Shown piece by piece: positions 12,901 through 37,500 of a stretch of DNA of 64,000 nt (within the stretch, counting starts at the first letter, position 1; every line of letters begins with the position of its first letter). A model generated the notes under the pieces. That model was given only the letters and a program-made list of their open reading frames with translations. It searched no databases and was not told the DNA's origin. The stretch spans positions 24,547,764-24,611,763 of the forward strand of contig NC_135789.1 of NCBI RefSeq assembly GCF_051106095.1, written 5' to 3'. This DNA is from Pogona vitticeps (Eukaryota > Chordata > Lepidosauria > Squamata > Agamidae). Both the position numbers and the translations under genes were made by a program.

Positions 12901-15900
12901 GGTCTCTTTGCATAGAAGAACTGTGCTTGTTATGTGAGAAAGGAACTTAAGGACGGGGCTGGTCTGTGGACGCAGACATGAATATAGACTTCCAAACTGG
13001 GGTTGCTGTTTTCATTAGGGAGAGCTCACGGCGCTCTGCCACTCATCAGATGGCAGAGTCCTGCCAGCTGAATCCGCTGCCTCGTTCTTCCTAACGGTAG
13101 GGCCGGCTCCAGCAGCAGAATGACAGATTTCCAAACTAGCAGCAGCCTCAGTCCCCATTTCTGAAAATGCCCCCCCACCCAAAGTGGTTCAGGACCATAG
13201 ATAGCTCCTTTCGGAAGGGGGCTGATGGGACCCTTGAGGCCACCAAGGAATCCACACGGAACAGGGCGAGCTGCTGCCTGGGTGGATTGTTGCCGGAGAC
13301 GCTAGGCAGAAGGAGTGGGAAAGGCTGATTTGAGGCTCATTTCCTTTTCTCTCTCGGCTGCAGTGGAGCCCTGGCGGGCAATGCCCTTGGCCTGGACCGG
13401 GAGCTTCTCCGCAAAGGTACGTCGGATGCCTCTGTTTTTAAAACCCTAAAACCTTGCCTTCGCGGAGAAAGGACAGAAAGTCTAGCAGAACCCGAAACCA
13501 GGTTGAGTTTCCTGGTGCTGCATGCCCATGAGTCACATTAAATCTTTCTCATTCTTCGGCCAGCATCCTCTGCTGGGTTTGCACAATGGAAACTGCCATG
13601 GCCAACTTCTGCCCATGAACAGAGTAATCCTTGCTTTCCTCATGGCCGGCTAAATCTGGGGATCATCACGTCATAAATCTATCTATGGCCGGAACCTCCC
13701 TCCCCAGCACATAAGACAGCTGGTTTTCATTTAAGTAGGGGGGTGGTTTTCCTTTTTTTTTTCATTTGGAGGGAAGCTTTGGGGGTGGCCTTCACCTCTT
13801 TTCTCTGTCCATTGCAGAACTGGATTTTCTTACCATCAGCCTCAACAGCATCGATGCCGTCACCGACCGTGACTTTGTGGGTAAGTGAAGGGAGGGTGGC
13901 CCATTCTTGGGGGGGGGGGCGAGGCCAGAGATCTGAGCGCAGAAAACTTCTGGAGCAGCCAGCAGTCCATAAAGAGATTTGGAATCAGAGGCTTGAAAAC
14001 ACAGATCTTCGAATGGGCTAGTTTCTGTGACCTTTTTTTTGCCAGCTGGGAGCTACAATGTGGTTTTCTTTTCCTCTTCCCCAGTGGAATTTCTCTCTAC
14101 TGCTTCCCTCATCATGATCCACCTGAGCAAATTAGCTGAAGACCTCATCATTTTCTCGACAAAAGAGTTTGGATTCATTACCCTCTCCGATTCTTTCTGG
14201 TAATTCTGAGTTGTCTCGCACCCGCTTCCCTGGCAGCTTTTAATCAGCGTCCTCTGGAATTTGCCCCTGGATGCCTTTCTCAGTGAGGGAGAACTAATGA
14301 ATGGGCAAAAAGATTATCCAGAAAACACCCTAGCTCATCCAGATTGTTCCCCTGCCATTGATGGCTGGAGGAGTTCAGTGATATGCTCCAAACTGCTCTT
14401 AGTCTTAGTAGAGGTGGGGTAATGATGAGCCAAAGAAATCACACTGTGCATTGCGGGAAAGAGAGGCAGCCCCAAGTTAATTTGCTACCTGAGGCACAGC
14501 AGTACACCCACCTGTCACGTATTTATCCATGTAACTCAAGGTACAGAGTGCCCAAATCCAGCAGGTTATTTTCTCAAACAGGGCAACTGTGTTACTCTGG
14601 TGCTACAAACTAACTCAGAATCTTGTGTTACCTTCGCATCCAACAAATCATTATACCATGAGGTTTCCACTGCTACTCTTCAGGGTGTCACAGGAGTACT
14701 GGATGTTTTCAGAAGAATTGCACTAGTCTCTTTCAGTGAGAGAGAAAGCAGAGAAAACAAGTCGGGTGGGCCTATTCTGGGACTATCTATCAGCCCGAAC
14801 TTTTCTGGATCACACGATCCTTTGCAGGTGTCCGAAGCAGTGTGGTGCAATCCACAAAAGCTCACACTGAGATCAAATCATCTTCAAGGTGCTAAAAGAC
14901 TTTGTACAGGGTCCTCTCTCTCCTAGCAGAAAGTTGGGAAATGATTCTTAAGGGTTTACAAAGTAATGTGTGAACCAGAGCTTCCTATACCCTGAATCTT
15001 TGCTAATTCCTTGTCCCCCTCCCCCCCCCCCCGCAAGCACTGGGAGCAGCCTGATGCCTCAGAAGAAGAACCCGGACAGCCTGGAGCTGATCCGCAGCAA
15101 GACCGGCAGCGTGATTGGCAAGGTAAGCTGAGGATCTGGGTTCGAGTCACCTGACAGCCAGGAGCTGTATGAAGACTCCAGCCTTTTCTTTCCAAACGAG
15201 AGCTTTGGAGAGAAATTTGCCTTGAAGCGAGGAGGTTTGGCTGTTGGAAAATGGTGCATTTCACACAAGAGTCGAGGGGAAGCCAGCCGGGGTTGCATCT
15301 TGTGGAATCGAAACACAGACGATCCTTCAGTGGCAGGGTCTCTTAAGCTTCGTTGCTTTCTTTTTATACTAGGCAGCTTCCTTCAACATTTTCTCCCTCT
15401 TTTTTTTCTGTTACAGACTACTGGACTCCTGGTGGTTCTGAAAGGACTTCCCAGTGCCTACAACAAAGATCTGCAGGTAAAAACCTCAGTCTGGAGGGCT
15501 TCTCTGCTTTGGGGGAGGTGCCTTTGGGTGGATGGGGGGGCACTGAGGCTAAGCGCTTTCCTCTGGCTGTCCTCCTCCCGCTGGATCTTCCCCAGCGGCC
15601 GTGGCAAGCTGGACCCCGCGGTCCCCATCTGAGTGGTGCTCTCCTGAGCTTCATGCTGCCTTCTTGATCCCAACAGGAAGATAAGGAGGCTGTGCTGGAT
15701 GTGATTGACACCCTCAGTGCTGTGCTTCAGGTAGCCAACGGAGTAGTCTCCACTCTTCAGGTAAGAATTTCCCCATGTCAGCTTCCTGCTCCGAAACTGC
15801 AAAATCTCTCTCTCTCTCTCTCTTTCTCCATCTCCTCTGGAGTCTGAGCATCACCTGTCCCGTTGTCAGATGACCTCCAATCCCCTGGGTGGGGGGGAAT

Positions 15901-17743
15901 TACTATTTTCAAAGCCTCTTCCTCATTTAAGAGCTTGCCAATGCCGAGGAAGACAAAAGCCAAAGGGCGGCAGTGCCTTTGAAAGGAAGACGTCTGTTTT
16001 GGCATGAGCTGTGCACTGCATTTCATTGCAGAGGTCCCGGGGAAAATAAATACGCAGATGCCCTAATCCTGCTTCTGTTCCTGCTGTTTTTTTCCCGACC
16101 CATCCCAAAATTGCCAGGGACCCTGTTGGTAGGAAATTCTGGGATCTGTAGTCCAAACAAGGGAATTATCCGCTCTTTTCTCAGAGATGCACCTTGATTC
16201 GGATTATTGTTTTTGACTCTCTTCGGAGGTTCTTCTTCTCCGTTGAGAACTCGATGCTTCTCTTGTAGATCAACAAGGAGGCCATGGAGAAGGCCTTGAC
16301 CCCAGAGCTGCTGGCTACAGACCTTGCCCTCCTCTTGGTCCGCAAGGGGGTGAGTATCCAAAGAGCCAGAAGGAGGGGAGAAAGAACCGCTCACCTGTGT
16401 CCCAGGTACTTCAAGGCCACGGCCCTGAAGTCTCAGGAGGCAGCCCCTTTGCTGAAACTGAACAAATGGAGGTCTAGGCAGGAGACCCACCTGGGGATGC
16501 TCAGGGATGCCACACCTGAAAGGCCACCTGCTCCTGGAAGCACCTGCCGATCTTAGTGGATCTTAGCCTGGCCAGTGAACCCCCATCACCTGCTTCACTG
16601 TACGCTCCATCAGGAATTCAGCCTTACCTTTTGAGTTCATAACACAGCTCTACAAGATCCAGTGTTTGCCTTGGGGTGGGGTGGGGGGAAGAGATATTCC
16701 ACAAACCCACAGCTGGCCCGGAGATCAACTTCCAGAACGAGAGGTTTGAGTTTTCGAGGGATGTCTAAGGATTGCAGAAAGAAAGAGAGGAGGAGCCATT
16801 TTTGATTCTCTACGTTCTGGATTGTAGATGCCATTCAGACAAGCCCATTCTACAGTCGGGAAGGCGGTCCTCCTAGCCGAGACCAAAGGAATAGCTCTGA
16901 ACCAGCTTACTGCGGAGGATTTGAAAACCATCAGGTATGTCTTCGTTCTACTTGCCTTACAGAGTTTCTCCACTGGGAATTTGAGCTTAATCCTCTTAAA
17001 AACGGGTAAAGGTGAGACACCATAGAATGCTAAATTTCTTAATCATCGGTATAATCACCCACTAGGAGTCCTTGGGGGTAAAATCAGGAAGGGAGGGGGA
17101 GGTTAGCCTTCGAATCTGCAAAACTACCAGCCAGAGATAAAGGTCTTATGGGGGGTGGGAGAGAAGATATTTTAATTAATTATCATTTTAGCCTGAGAAG
17201 GTGGGTCTGTCTTTGCTAGTGAAAAGCAGCTAGAATGATGGTTGAACAAAGAGGCCTGGGTTCAAATGTGCATTAAGTTAGGAAATCCACTGAGTGACCT
17301 TTTCTCTCAACCTGACCTACCTCACAGGGGTGTCAAGAGGAGTCATGTCCGCTGTGTTGAGCCTCAAAGGAACAGTTAGCTGAGATGTTTTAAACTCTGT
17401 TCCTTGGCCATTGGCCAAACAGGCTGGGGTTTTTGGGGAGTTCAGCACCAGAACATCTGGAGTTGGGTTTACCTGCTTTGCATTCTTCCTCGGTCGCTCC
17501 AAGAGAGAACCTGATGTTTCCATTTGAAAAAAAAACACCTGGTTTCAGACGTGTTCTTTCCCCCCTTCTTCCTTCCTCTCTGCCTCCTCTCCCTCCAGCC
17601 CCATGCTGGGAAGCGACGTGGCTCAGATCTTCAATGTCCAGAGCAGCGTGGAGCAATACACCTCCCCGGGAGGGACCGCCAAGAGCAGCGTGACAGCTCA
17701 GATCGAGCAACTGAAGGAGCTGCTGAAGAAGCAGAAGGAATAA
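5243..17743 (+). CDS. ASL: Argininosuccinate lyase / delta-crystallin, 16 coding exons
   Basis: The enzyme splits argininosuccinate into arginine and fumarate; in birds and reptiles the same family is a major lens protein (delta-crystallin). Coding exons: 5317-5328 (MASE), 7974-8168, 8511-8594, 9403-9459, 11221-11318, 12297-12374, 12525-12602, 13364-13416, 13818-13880, 14085-14199, 15038-15122, 15417-15476, 15677-15760, 16269-16349, 16828-16934, 17599-17743. All junctions are GT-AG and keep frame, giving 464 aa. The fumarase/aspartase superfamily signature is [12 protein letters not shown] (S281, K287), with H89 (EDIHTA), HTGRSRND and H160 (GYTHLQ). The C-terminus ([13 protein letters not shown]) is like chicken delta-crystallin, not human ASL. 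Oddities: the near-universal LWGGRF reads LYSGRL; EEW reads EES; TANERR reads TAIERR; AGNPLG reads AGNALG; YSTGSS reads FCTGSS. Some are crystallin-type changes, but the catalytic residues remain. No second copy is seen in the window. Confidence 0.96.
5317..5328 (+). CDS. ASL: First coding exon of ASL, four residues (MASE)
   Basis: The exon runs 5243-5328 with the ATG at 5317 and ends GAG|GTGAGA in phase 0. Exon 2 of the coding series then opens with GGA GAC AAG (GDK) at 7974. This four-residue first coding exon matches the arrangement in chicken delta-crystallin and in mammalian ASL. Confidence 0.85.
7862..7905. promoter_or_regulatory. Inverted pair of YY1 motifs in ASL intron, next to an in-frame ATG
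   Basis: Two perfect 15-base arms (7862-7876 and 7891-7905) face each other across a 14-base loop. Each arm contains AAGATGGCGGC, the classic YY1 site found at TATA-less starts. The right-hand motif contains an ATG at 7896 that is open in frame through the splice acceptor into ASL exon GDKLYSG. This would give an alternative N-terminus of 26 residues ([18 protein letters not shown]...) in place of MASE. The sequence is seen directly; promoter use is inference. It could also be part of a worn DNA transposon, since related GGCCGCCATTTT stretches occur in the element at 27553-27984. Confidence 0.4.
8225..8430. repeat. Inverted-repeat fragment of a hAT-like MITE in ASL intron
   Basis: TTGGGTCCCCAGATGTT (about 8300) and its partner AACATCTGGAGACCCAAGG (about 8391) form the arms. 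The inner stretch GGGAGTTGTAGTCC and the end GGAACCACTG match the small hAT elements at 44724 and 63226. It is worn, and no target duplication is visible. Confidence 0.5.
9877..9965. repeat. Compound tetranucleotide microsatellite in ASL intron
   Basis: Runs of GCTT, then GCTC, then TCTT/TCTC units follow each other without a break. Open frames across it (poly-Ser/Phe/Leu on one strand, poly-Lys/Glu on the other) are artefacts of the repeat. Confidence 0.85.
10225..10315 (+). mobile_element. MIR-like SINE fragment
   Basis: GTGGCCTGGTGGTTAAGG and GGGTTCAAGTCCTG give the tRNA-like A and B boxes of a MIR/CORE-type SINE. It is an old copy inside ASL intron 4. Confidence 0.5.
10990..11150 (+). 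mobile_element. tRNA-derived SINE in ASL intron
   Basis: Plus-strand copy of the family at 1140-1335. The B box GGGAGTTCGATTCCCC is at about 11030-11045, followed by GTGCCAGCCTGTGTGGCC and TTGGGCAAGC. The insertion ends about 70 bases before an ASL exon (11221). Confidence 0.7.
17218..17345 (+). mobile_element. MIR-like SINE fragment
   Basis: GCCTGGGTTCAAATG (B box), then GAGTGACCTTTTCTC and CTACCTCACAGGGGTGT follow the MIR order: tRNA part, core, tail. Old copy in the last ASL intron. Confidence 0.55.
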
Positions 17744-17812
17744 GTTTTGAGTGTGGGGGAAAAAACGATCCCGTTACGGCGGGTTCCTGCTTGTTACATT
17801 TAACCCCGAGTT

Positions 17813-17818
17813 AATAAA
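17813..17818 (+). terminator. ASL: ASL polyadenylation signal
   Basis: AATAAA lies 70 bases after the ASL stop codon (17741-17743), followed by a T/G-rich stretch (TTGGTGTATTGG). The 3' UTR would therefore be only about 90 bases. Confidence 0.8.
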
Positions 17819-17829
17819 GACATTGGTGT

Positions 17830-19529
17830 ATTGGATTTCACTGAGAAAACTCTGTTGGTGGCGTGATTATTTCCCTCTCTGTTTTTCTTTCCTGATTCCC
17901 CCAACCCCCAAAAATTCCCACCTTGAAAGAGGGGTGAAAAGAGCACTATCCCATACATGTGTTTATATTCGGGGTCCAGTCTGCACGGGGGGGGGGGGCG
18001 CAGTTTAATACATTCAAAGTGCACTTTACCTTCCTCGATTTGTAGGGTGTAAGATCCGACAAAGATCCCCCAAGAGGGGAAAAGATGGAGCCAGGATCTA
18101 GAAACTGCTGTGTGTTTCGCACTCATATGGGAATGCCAAGATCTTAGGTGGCTGACCCCATAATTGTGTGCCTTCTGTGGCTGCCACTTCCAACAGTTGC
18201 CACAAAAACGTGGTATCTCATGAAGGAGTGGGTGAAAGAAGCTCATGGAGATGGCCCCTAAATACGTTCGTTGGTGGTCACGACAGCCATCTGTAAAGGT
18301 GTCCAGTACAGTGTAAAAGACAGACTGACGGACTGGGATTTGGGAGGCCCGGGTTCAAATCTCCACTGAGCCATGGAAGTTCACTGTGAAAGGTGGGATT
18401 GGTAAAACCAGGCATGTCAGTGGCATGGAACTCACCCACCTCCCTGCCTTTATTCTTCGGGAGGTTGAGAAGCTTGTTTTTTAAATAAGGACTCAAATTT
18501 GGGTGCTTGGGACTCTGGACTTGGTACCAAAGACTCAGAGTTGGACCTTGGACCCAAAGACTGGCCGACATCCCTGGGTAAAACTGCTGCTTAAATATCT
18601 CACTTGCCTTGAAAGCTAGGGTCACTCAAGTCCGTTCCGAGCTGATGCCACAGAAAATAAGAGAGCCACCCAAACGGTGGTGAGCCCACCCTGTGCTCAC
18701 CCGTGGATATCAGAGAGTCAAAGTCTGACTACCTTGAAAGATTTGATCCTAAAAGCACAAAGATGGGGGGAATTTTGAAAAAAAAAAAAAGCCTTCTGCT
18801 TGTGCTGAAAAGGGCATCCTCAAAAGACCCTTTGCAAGTCTCCCATTCTGCAGACGAGCGACGAAGGCTCCAGTTAGACCCAGAAGCAGACGCTGCTTTC
18901 AGGTGCACCCGGGTCCCGAATACTCTCATACTCTGAAAGTTAAAACCATGCCTTGGATTTGAGTCTGGAAGATATGTTAATTATCTTTGCTATCAAATTG
19001 CTAACTTATGGAGTGACCCTACGAATCAATGACCTCCAGAAGTCACCTCGTTCACAGTTCATCCCCTGTAAACCGGTGGCTTCCTTTACCGAGTCCACCC
19101 ATCGCACCTTTCGGTCTTCCTCTCTCCCTTCTGGCCTAGGATAAAGAGATTTCTCCATTTTATTCCAATCCACTTCCCCCAGGCATGGTTCATTAAAACA
19201 AAGGCTTGAGGGCACATCAGATTAAAAAAACGTAACGGTCCCAAACGAGTTGGAACGGTGGCGGGAAGACAAGAGCCAGAAGCCATGCAAGGACCGGGAA
19301 AAAAATCAAAGCAAACACACTCGGGTTTCTTTGCAAAGACTGGAGCCTCAGCAGGAAGGCAAGACCGAAGCAAAGTTCAAAAAAAAAGTTCAACTGGGAA
19401 GACACTGAGATGTAAAAAAAAACCAAATAATTGTAAGCAAATCATGTAACACGATGTTTGACGAGCACAAATCAAATGTAGATAGAGTGAAAAACTAAGA
19501 AAATGTATTTTTTTTAAAAAAGTTCATTT
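17830..19529. other. ASL-GUSB intergenic spacer
   Basis: About 1.7 kb between the ASL poly(A) signal and the GUSB promoter. It holds one MIR-like SINE (about 18310-18400, GGCCCGGGTTCAAATCTCC) and otherwise nothing recognised. No ASL duplicate remnant was found here. Confidence 0.4.
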
Positions 19530-19658
19530 TTAGGGGGACTACCACTCCCAGGAGACCAAGCGGCAGCCCCGCCTCCCAGAGCGGCGGCCAGCGATCAGGT
19601 GGGCGGCGGGTCAGCTGACCGCCCCCCCACCGACTCGTCCTCCTCGGGAGAGAGAGGC
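19530..19658 (+). promoter_or_regulatory. GUSB: GUSB proximal promoter / 5' UTR
   Basis: CpG-rich sequence directly upstream of the GUSB ATG with GGGCGG boxes, a ZNF143-like motif (ACTACCACTCCCAG, 19538-19551) and a perfect 12-base palindrome GGTCAGCTGACC at 19609-19620. The palindrome differs from the TFEB/CLEAR core GTCACGTGAC only by its two central bases. No TATA box is visible. The transcription start is not determined. Confidence 0.55.
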
Positions 19659-32546
<12,888 letters not shown>

Positions 32547-34449
32547 TGAACTCCTTGTTTTGAAACCCTGCAGTTTCTCCCTCCCCGCTCCCCAGGGCCA
32601 AAGAAGAGCTTTAAAATCAGGGAAGACTATTGAGATTGCACCCAGGCGTAGATTAATTTTCTAGGATGAGCCGCACAAGGAACAAATCTGGTTTGGATAT
32701 TTGCACCCAAAAACTGCCAAGCAGGGTGTGCATGAGGAGCTGACAACCGAACCACACTCTTGACTTTCAAGCATCCAAAGTGATGGGCGTTATATGGACA
32801 AGTTTATCTGTTAATTTCCATAAAGCCTTCACAAACACATTCATTTGTACCAGGTTAGCAACTAGATGCCCTGGCGCTCAGTCCAGCCCTTTCTCATTCC
32901 TCAAACTGCCATGCTGTCTCACCTAGGAAGACATGTTATATACTGTAGTGTCTTCCTGTAATCGTCTCCTCTCCAGTTCTAATACCTCCTCTATGACTCA
33001 GTGAGTGGCATGAAGACCTTTAAGCTGAATCTGCCAGCCCTGACCTATGGCCACTGAAGCTGCCCACCATGGGAACGTGGCTGCCAAGAACTTCTTTGAA
33101 GCTGATTTCGACATCTGAAGTCTCGCACTCTTGGCTGGAATGTTTCCAGTCGCCAACGTTTGCACCCAAACCGCAAATAACTTTTCAAAACCATCATCGG
33201 AATCATGGAATCGATTCCCCAGTACATGTTATTCTTCTACAAAGGACCCCTGCATCACAGACTTTGACAAAGCCCAGTTTCTGAAAAAGAAGAACAAACC
33301 TCAGGTGCATGCAGTTCTCTCCCCCTCCCTCCCATTTGCAGCCAAAAAGAAAGACCCACTCAGAAAGAACCCGGGGAGGGGTCCACATGGTGCCTCCTTA
33401 CTGACCCCACCTCAGTAAGTGATGGTGGCCCCTTGCTCTCATTGCACCCAGTGGGCCTGCTAAGAGCTCCATGTGTGGAGGGAAATCTGTCCAACCAAGA
33501 TTCCTCTCTCCCTCCCTCCGGGTGTATACAGAAGCCACAAGGTGCTTTGCCAAACCCTTTTGCCTGCTGGCTGAACGCACACAAAGCAGGGAAGGACTTC
33601 CATTGCAGGAAGATGGGTCTAAATGGAAGGAGGGCTCAGAGACCCATCCTCTAAGCCTAAAGCCATTTAAGAAAGAAAACCCTTGTCTGTAGCAGCTGCC
33701 TTATAAGAAAAGACACCCAACCCCTCCTACCAAGGAAGTGCCTTTCCTGAGATCATTTACTGGGCTGCACATTTCCATTGCCTTAAATAAGAACACAAGG
33801 TGTTCCCCACCCACCCCTCTTTAAAACTAGTTCTATTCACAAACAAAACACTCTCCCATCAAGTTAAGATTATTTCTTTGACCACAGAAACCCTCTCCAG
33901 ACCAAAGGGCTTTGCTATCACTGGACTCCTTTGATACCCTCTCAGGAGTATAAAGAAATCAACATGCTTTCTTCCCTTTTTTATCACCCTGCCAGTATTT
34001 TGTGGGGTGGGTTACGCTGACACACAGTGACCAGTTTGAAGTTGTAGGTTAAGTGGGGATTCGAACCTGGGTCTCCCCAGCCTTAGCTAGCCAGTCAGGA
34101 CTCGTAAAGACAGTGTTGCCTGCATTCTCTATGTGGGATCTACAGTCCTGGAGTGCCAGCGGGTGTAAGAGAGCCATGTTATGTTCTGCATCATGACAGC
34201 CTTTTATCGTTTCCGTCTTCACTGCCTGGAAATCTGTCGGCTTTAACACAGGCGCCATCGTTGTGGCAGGCGGCTCTCTGTCCCCTTGTTTAGCCTTCAG
34301 GACCAGCCACTTTTAACACTCTTTTTCAAGAAGTAAAGTATGAATGAGACTCACTTCCATCCAACCACAATTGGGTGGCTGAAAGACCAGGCGATTCAAG
34401 GGTCTCTCGGTGGTGTCAGGATGCAAACCGGTTACAAAGCACACTGCAA
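32547..34449. other. GUSB 3' UTR and convergent spacer
   Basis: Sequence after the GUSB stop codon. It probably starts as GUSB 3' UTR and holds a SINE-like stretch at about 34000-34115 (GGGGATTCGAACCTGG, reading as a B box). No other gene is seen. Confidence 0.4.
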
Positions 34450-34473
34450 AGACATCCACAGGTAATTTCTACA

Positions 34474-34479
34474 TTTATT
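34474..34479 (-). terminator. VKORC1L1: Candidate polyadenylation signal of VKORC1L1
   Basis: On the minus strand this reads AATAAA. It is followed leftwards by sequence without other landmarks. Only the distal position and the expected long UTR support it. Confidence 0.35.
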
Positions 34480-34512
34480 TTTATACCAAAAAAGTTTTTT
34501 TTATGTGCAACA

Positions 34513-34518
34513 AATAAA
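34513..34518 (+). terminator. Plus-strand AATAAA, candidate GUSB distal poly(A) signal
   Basis: This is the first canonical plus-strand AATAAA noticed after the GUSB stop codon, about 2 kb downstream. If used, the GUSB tail would overlap the end of the convergent VKORC1L1 tail. GUSB may instead use an earlier variant signal (for example TATAAA near 33951). Confidence 0.25.
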
Positions 34519-37500
34519 CATTCTTACATTATTTACACAGTTTTGTTTTTGAATTCCCTCCCCGCCCCGTTAGGAAAAATTTGGGTTCTAGACCTCTGAA
34601 TGTCGCAGTCTTATGGTCCAAACAAAAATGGAATGACTCCCGTCCGAGACCTGGGTGGGTCTGGAGTTCGAAGCACATCAAAAAAAACTTGCCAGGTCGA
34701 ACATACGAGACAGAACACACACCAAATATATTCAGGCCATGCTTAATACAGATTTGTTTTAATGGTAACGGAATACTTCACTTGCTTCGGGTTTGGCTTC
34801 GCCGGGTTTAAACAGTACGGGCAGAACCCCAAGCAATGGTTTTAATCTGGTTTCAATTCTCAGTGTCGTCCACACAGATCACAAGCCCCTAACCTGAAGA
34901 AAACTTAGCCTGGTTATCAAAGATCTAAATCCAGCAGCAAAATATCTATAGTATTTTTTCCTCTGACTTACTGGTGAGATTTTGTGAAGCAGCTTCATTG
35001 TGGAAGCATTTCCCCCATATCTCCTTGAAAGATTGACCTTCTGGCTCCCTGACCACCAGCATAGATGTCAACCGTGGTATAAAACATGACCTTCCAACCG
35101 GTTCAGTGGAGAAATCAAAATAAGATTCCTTCACCAGGTGCAGAGGAAGGGGAAAGACCTGCCTGCCTTCCTCCTGCCTGTAACTTAATCTCACAGATGT
35201 TAGAGTCAGCCCCAACATTCTCTTGCAGTCTTAAGTCCCCTGGAAAAAAGACAATGCCCGAGCCACCAGCTGGGCCAGGGCCACCTCGCTGGCAACACAC
35301 ATCCCCACTGGCTCTGGGAGGCCGGTAAAAAACAATGAGCAAAGCCAAAGAGAAAAGAGGAAGGGGAGAAGGAAAGATAAGACTGGCCAGGCTCCAGTTG
35401 CAAAGCTGGTATTAACCTGAGCTTCCCCTCACTGACACAAAAGGAGAGGCTGCTTGGGGAGAAGTAATGCAGGATCACAGCCTCCGGGATCTTTTAATGG
35501 CCACGCAGAAGAGGAGATCCGAGCAGGTGTGGTCTTGGCTGTGAAGAGACCCAGCCGCCCTGCAGGTAAACTTTGCAAGAGAGAGAGAGAGAGAGAGAGA
35601 GAGGAAAGCAAGGGGGAGGAGAGCAACAGGCCCTATAAGCTTCACCTACCACCCCACTGCATAGGGACGGGGAGGGGATGTTATTCCTTCATATACTCAC
35701 CTTCAATGGTTTCCTCATGGTCCTAGACCTCATGGCTGAGAGATCAATGAGGACGGGGAACAAGCATGGGTCTCCACATGGGAGGGCAACTGCAAAGCCG
35801 TAAACCAAGGGCCATATCTCATTACTGTTTAGGCATGACACCCCCTTGGGGAGGGGAGGGGAGGGAGACAGATGTTCCTCCAACAGCTGTCTCTATCCTT
35901 CCTCTCCCTCCCCGCCCCTGCTGTGTTGGACAGGGAAGATCGGGGAGGGGACGACACACGTCTCCTACCCCCAGCAGAATTGCGGGGCTCCTTAGAGAGG
36001 AGCGGCTCTACTGGGGGCGAGGCAGGCAGCTACCAGGCAGAAGGAGGGATACTTCAATGCAACAGCCTGTTCCTTAGACCTAAAGAATGCAAGACAAGGA
36101 GAATGGCTAAACATAGCCAAAGCCACAAGGACATGTGTATCTTTTGTGTAGAGATGCTCAGGGGGAAAAAAATTAAATACTGCAAATGACCAGCATTTAC
36201 TTTTCAGAAATAATTCTGGTTTTGAACAGAGGGGGGTGGGGGGGATGAAGCCTATCTTTGTTATTCTGGTTGGCTGCTCAAGACAAAAGGGGGCTGGATC
36301 GGGCAGTTACAACCCAGGGGACTGGAGAGGGACTGACTCCCCTCCTCCAAAATTGGAACCCAGTGAGAAAAGTTCAAGGCTGAGGCAAAAGCCCCCCCTT
36401 CTGTTGACAGGGGTAACAAAGGTGCCCCCCATCAGAGATTCAAGTTAAAGAACAACAAAGTCTCATCTTGCCCTCAGATACATACAAAAATAAATAAATC
36501 CTTACATTTAACAGTTATGTGAAACTTTTAATAGTTTAAAAAAATCTGTCAGAGAGAGAGAGAGAGAGCTAAATCTGGAAATCCTCCCATTAAATGTTAC
36601 TAAGGTTCTACACACCGCCCTCCGCAAATACCTCTAATTTCAAAATTCAGAACAAGTTTTAACTGTACTCCAGCCGACACAAGATGTATTTTGAGAAATT
36701 CTTTTTGACAAGGACAACAAGCAATTTTTAAGGGATTTTTATACACACACACACACATATATATATAGAAAGAGAGAAAGAAAAGAGTACTCATATTTAA
36801 GTTTCCTCCTCTACCTCTCTTGTGTTCTATTCCAACCAGACATAAAATAACTGGACTGATCATTTGGCAGGCACTGAAATACTGGAAGAAGTCCGTTTTT
36901 CTGCTGAGAACACACTGCACTGTTACAAAACACAAGAGAATTTCATTAATACCTTGAGGCTGTTTTTTCTTTTCTTTTCTTTTTTTCAATAAGAGCACAC
37001 CAAAAATGAGGATCTCTTACATGGACTCACAAAGAGAAAAAGGTTATCTAGACACAGAACGGAACAAAACTTTTAGGACAAAACTTCCAGGAAGGGTAGT
37101 CTTGTCAGGGAATCAGGGTGAGAGGAAGCCCTGCCCTGACAGTGGGGTCTGCTTCAGATTTTGGCATCAACACACTTGGGGAAAAGTTTTTTTTTTTTTT
37201 TAAATGTTAAATACATTCAGCGCTGACCCAAGAAGTGCTGTCTCATACGATGTGAGAACTGACCTGTATGTCTTTTGCACAGAATACTGGGCGCAAACCA
37301 TGGTCCCACACTGCCTACAGCCCCATCACAACTGTTACGGTTATTAGAACATGGGAACTGGCCCTGCATAGATCAACCCCACAGACTGCATCACACGGTG
37401 ACCCCCCTGCCCTCTGCCCCAGTAGAGTCGACCCATGCAAAGAAGCCTCTTAATGACGGTAAGACAGCTGCTACCGAAACTCTAGGGAACGCTCCCTTGT

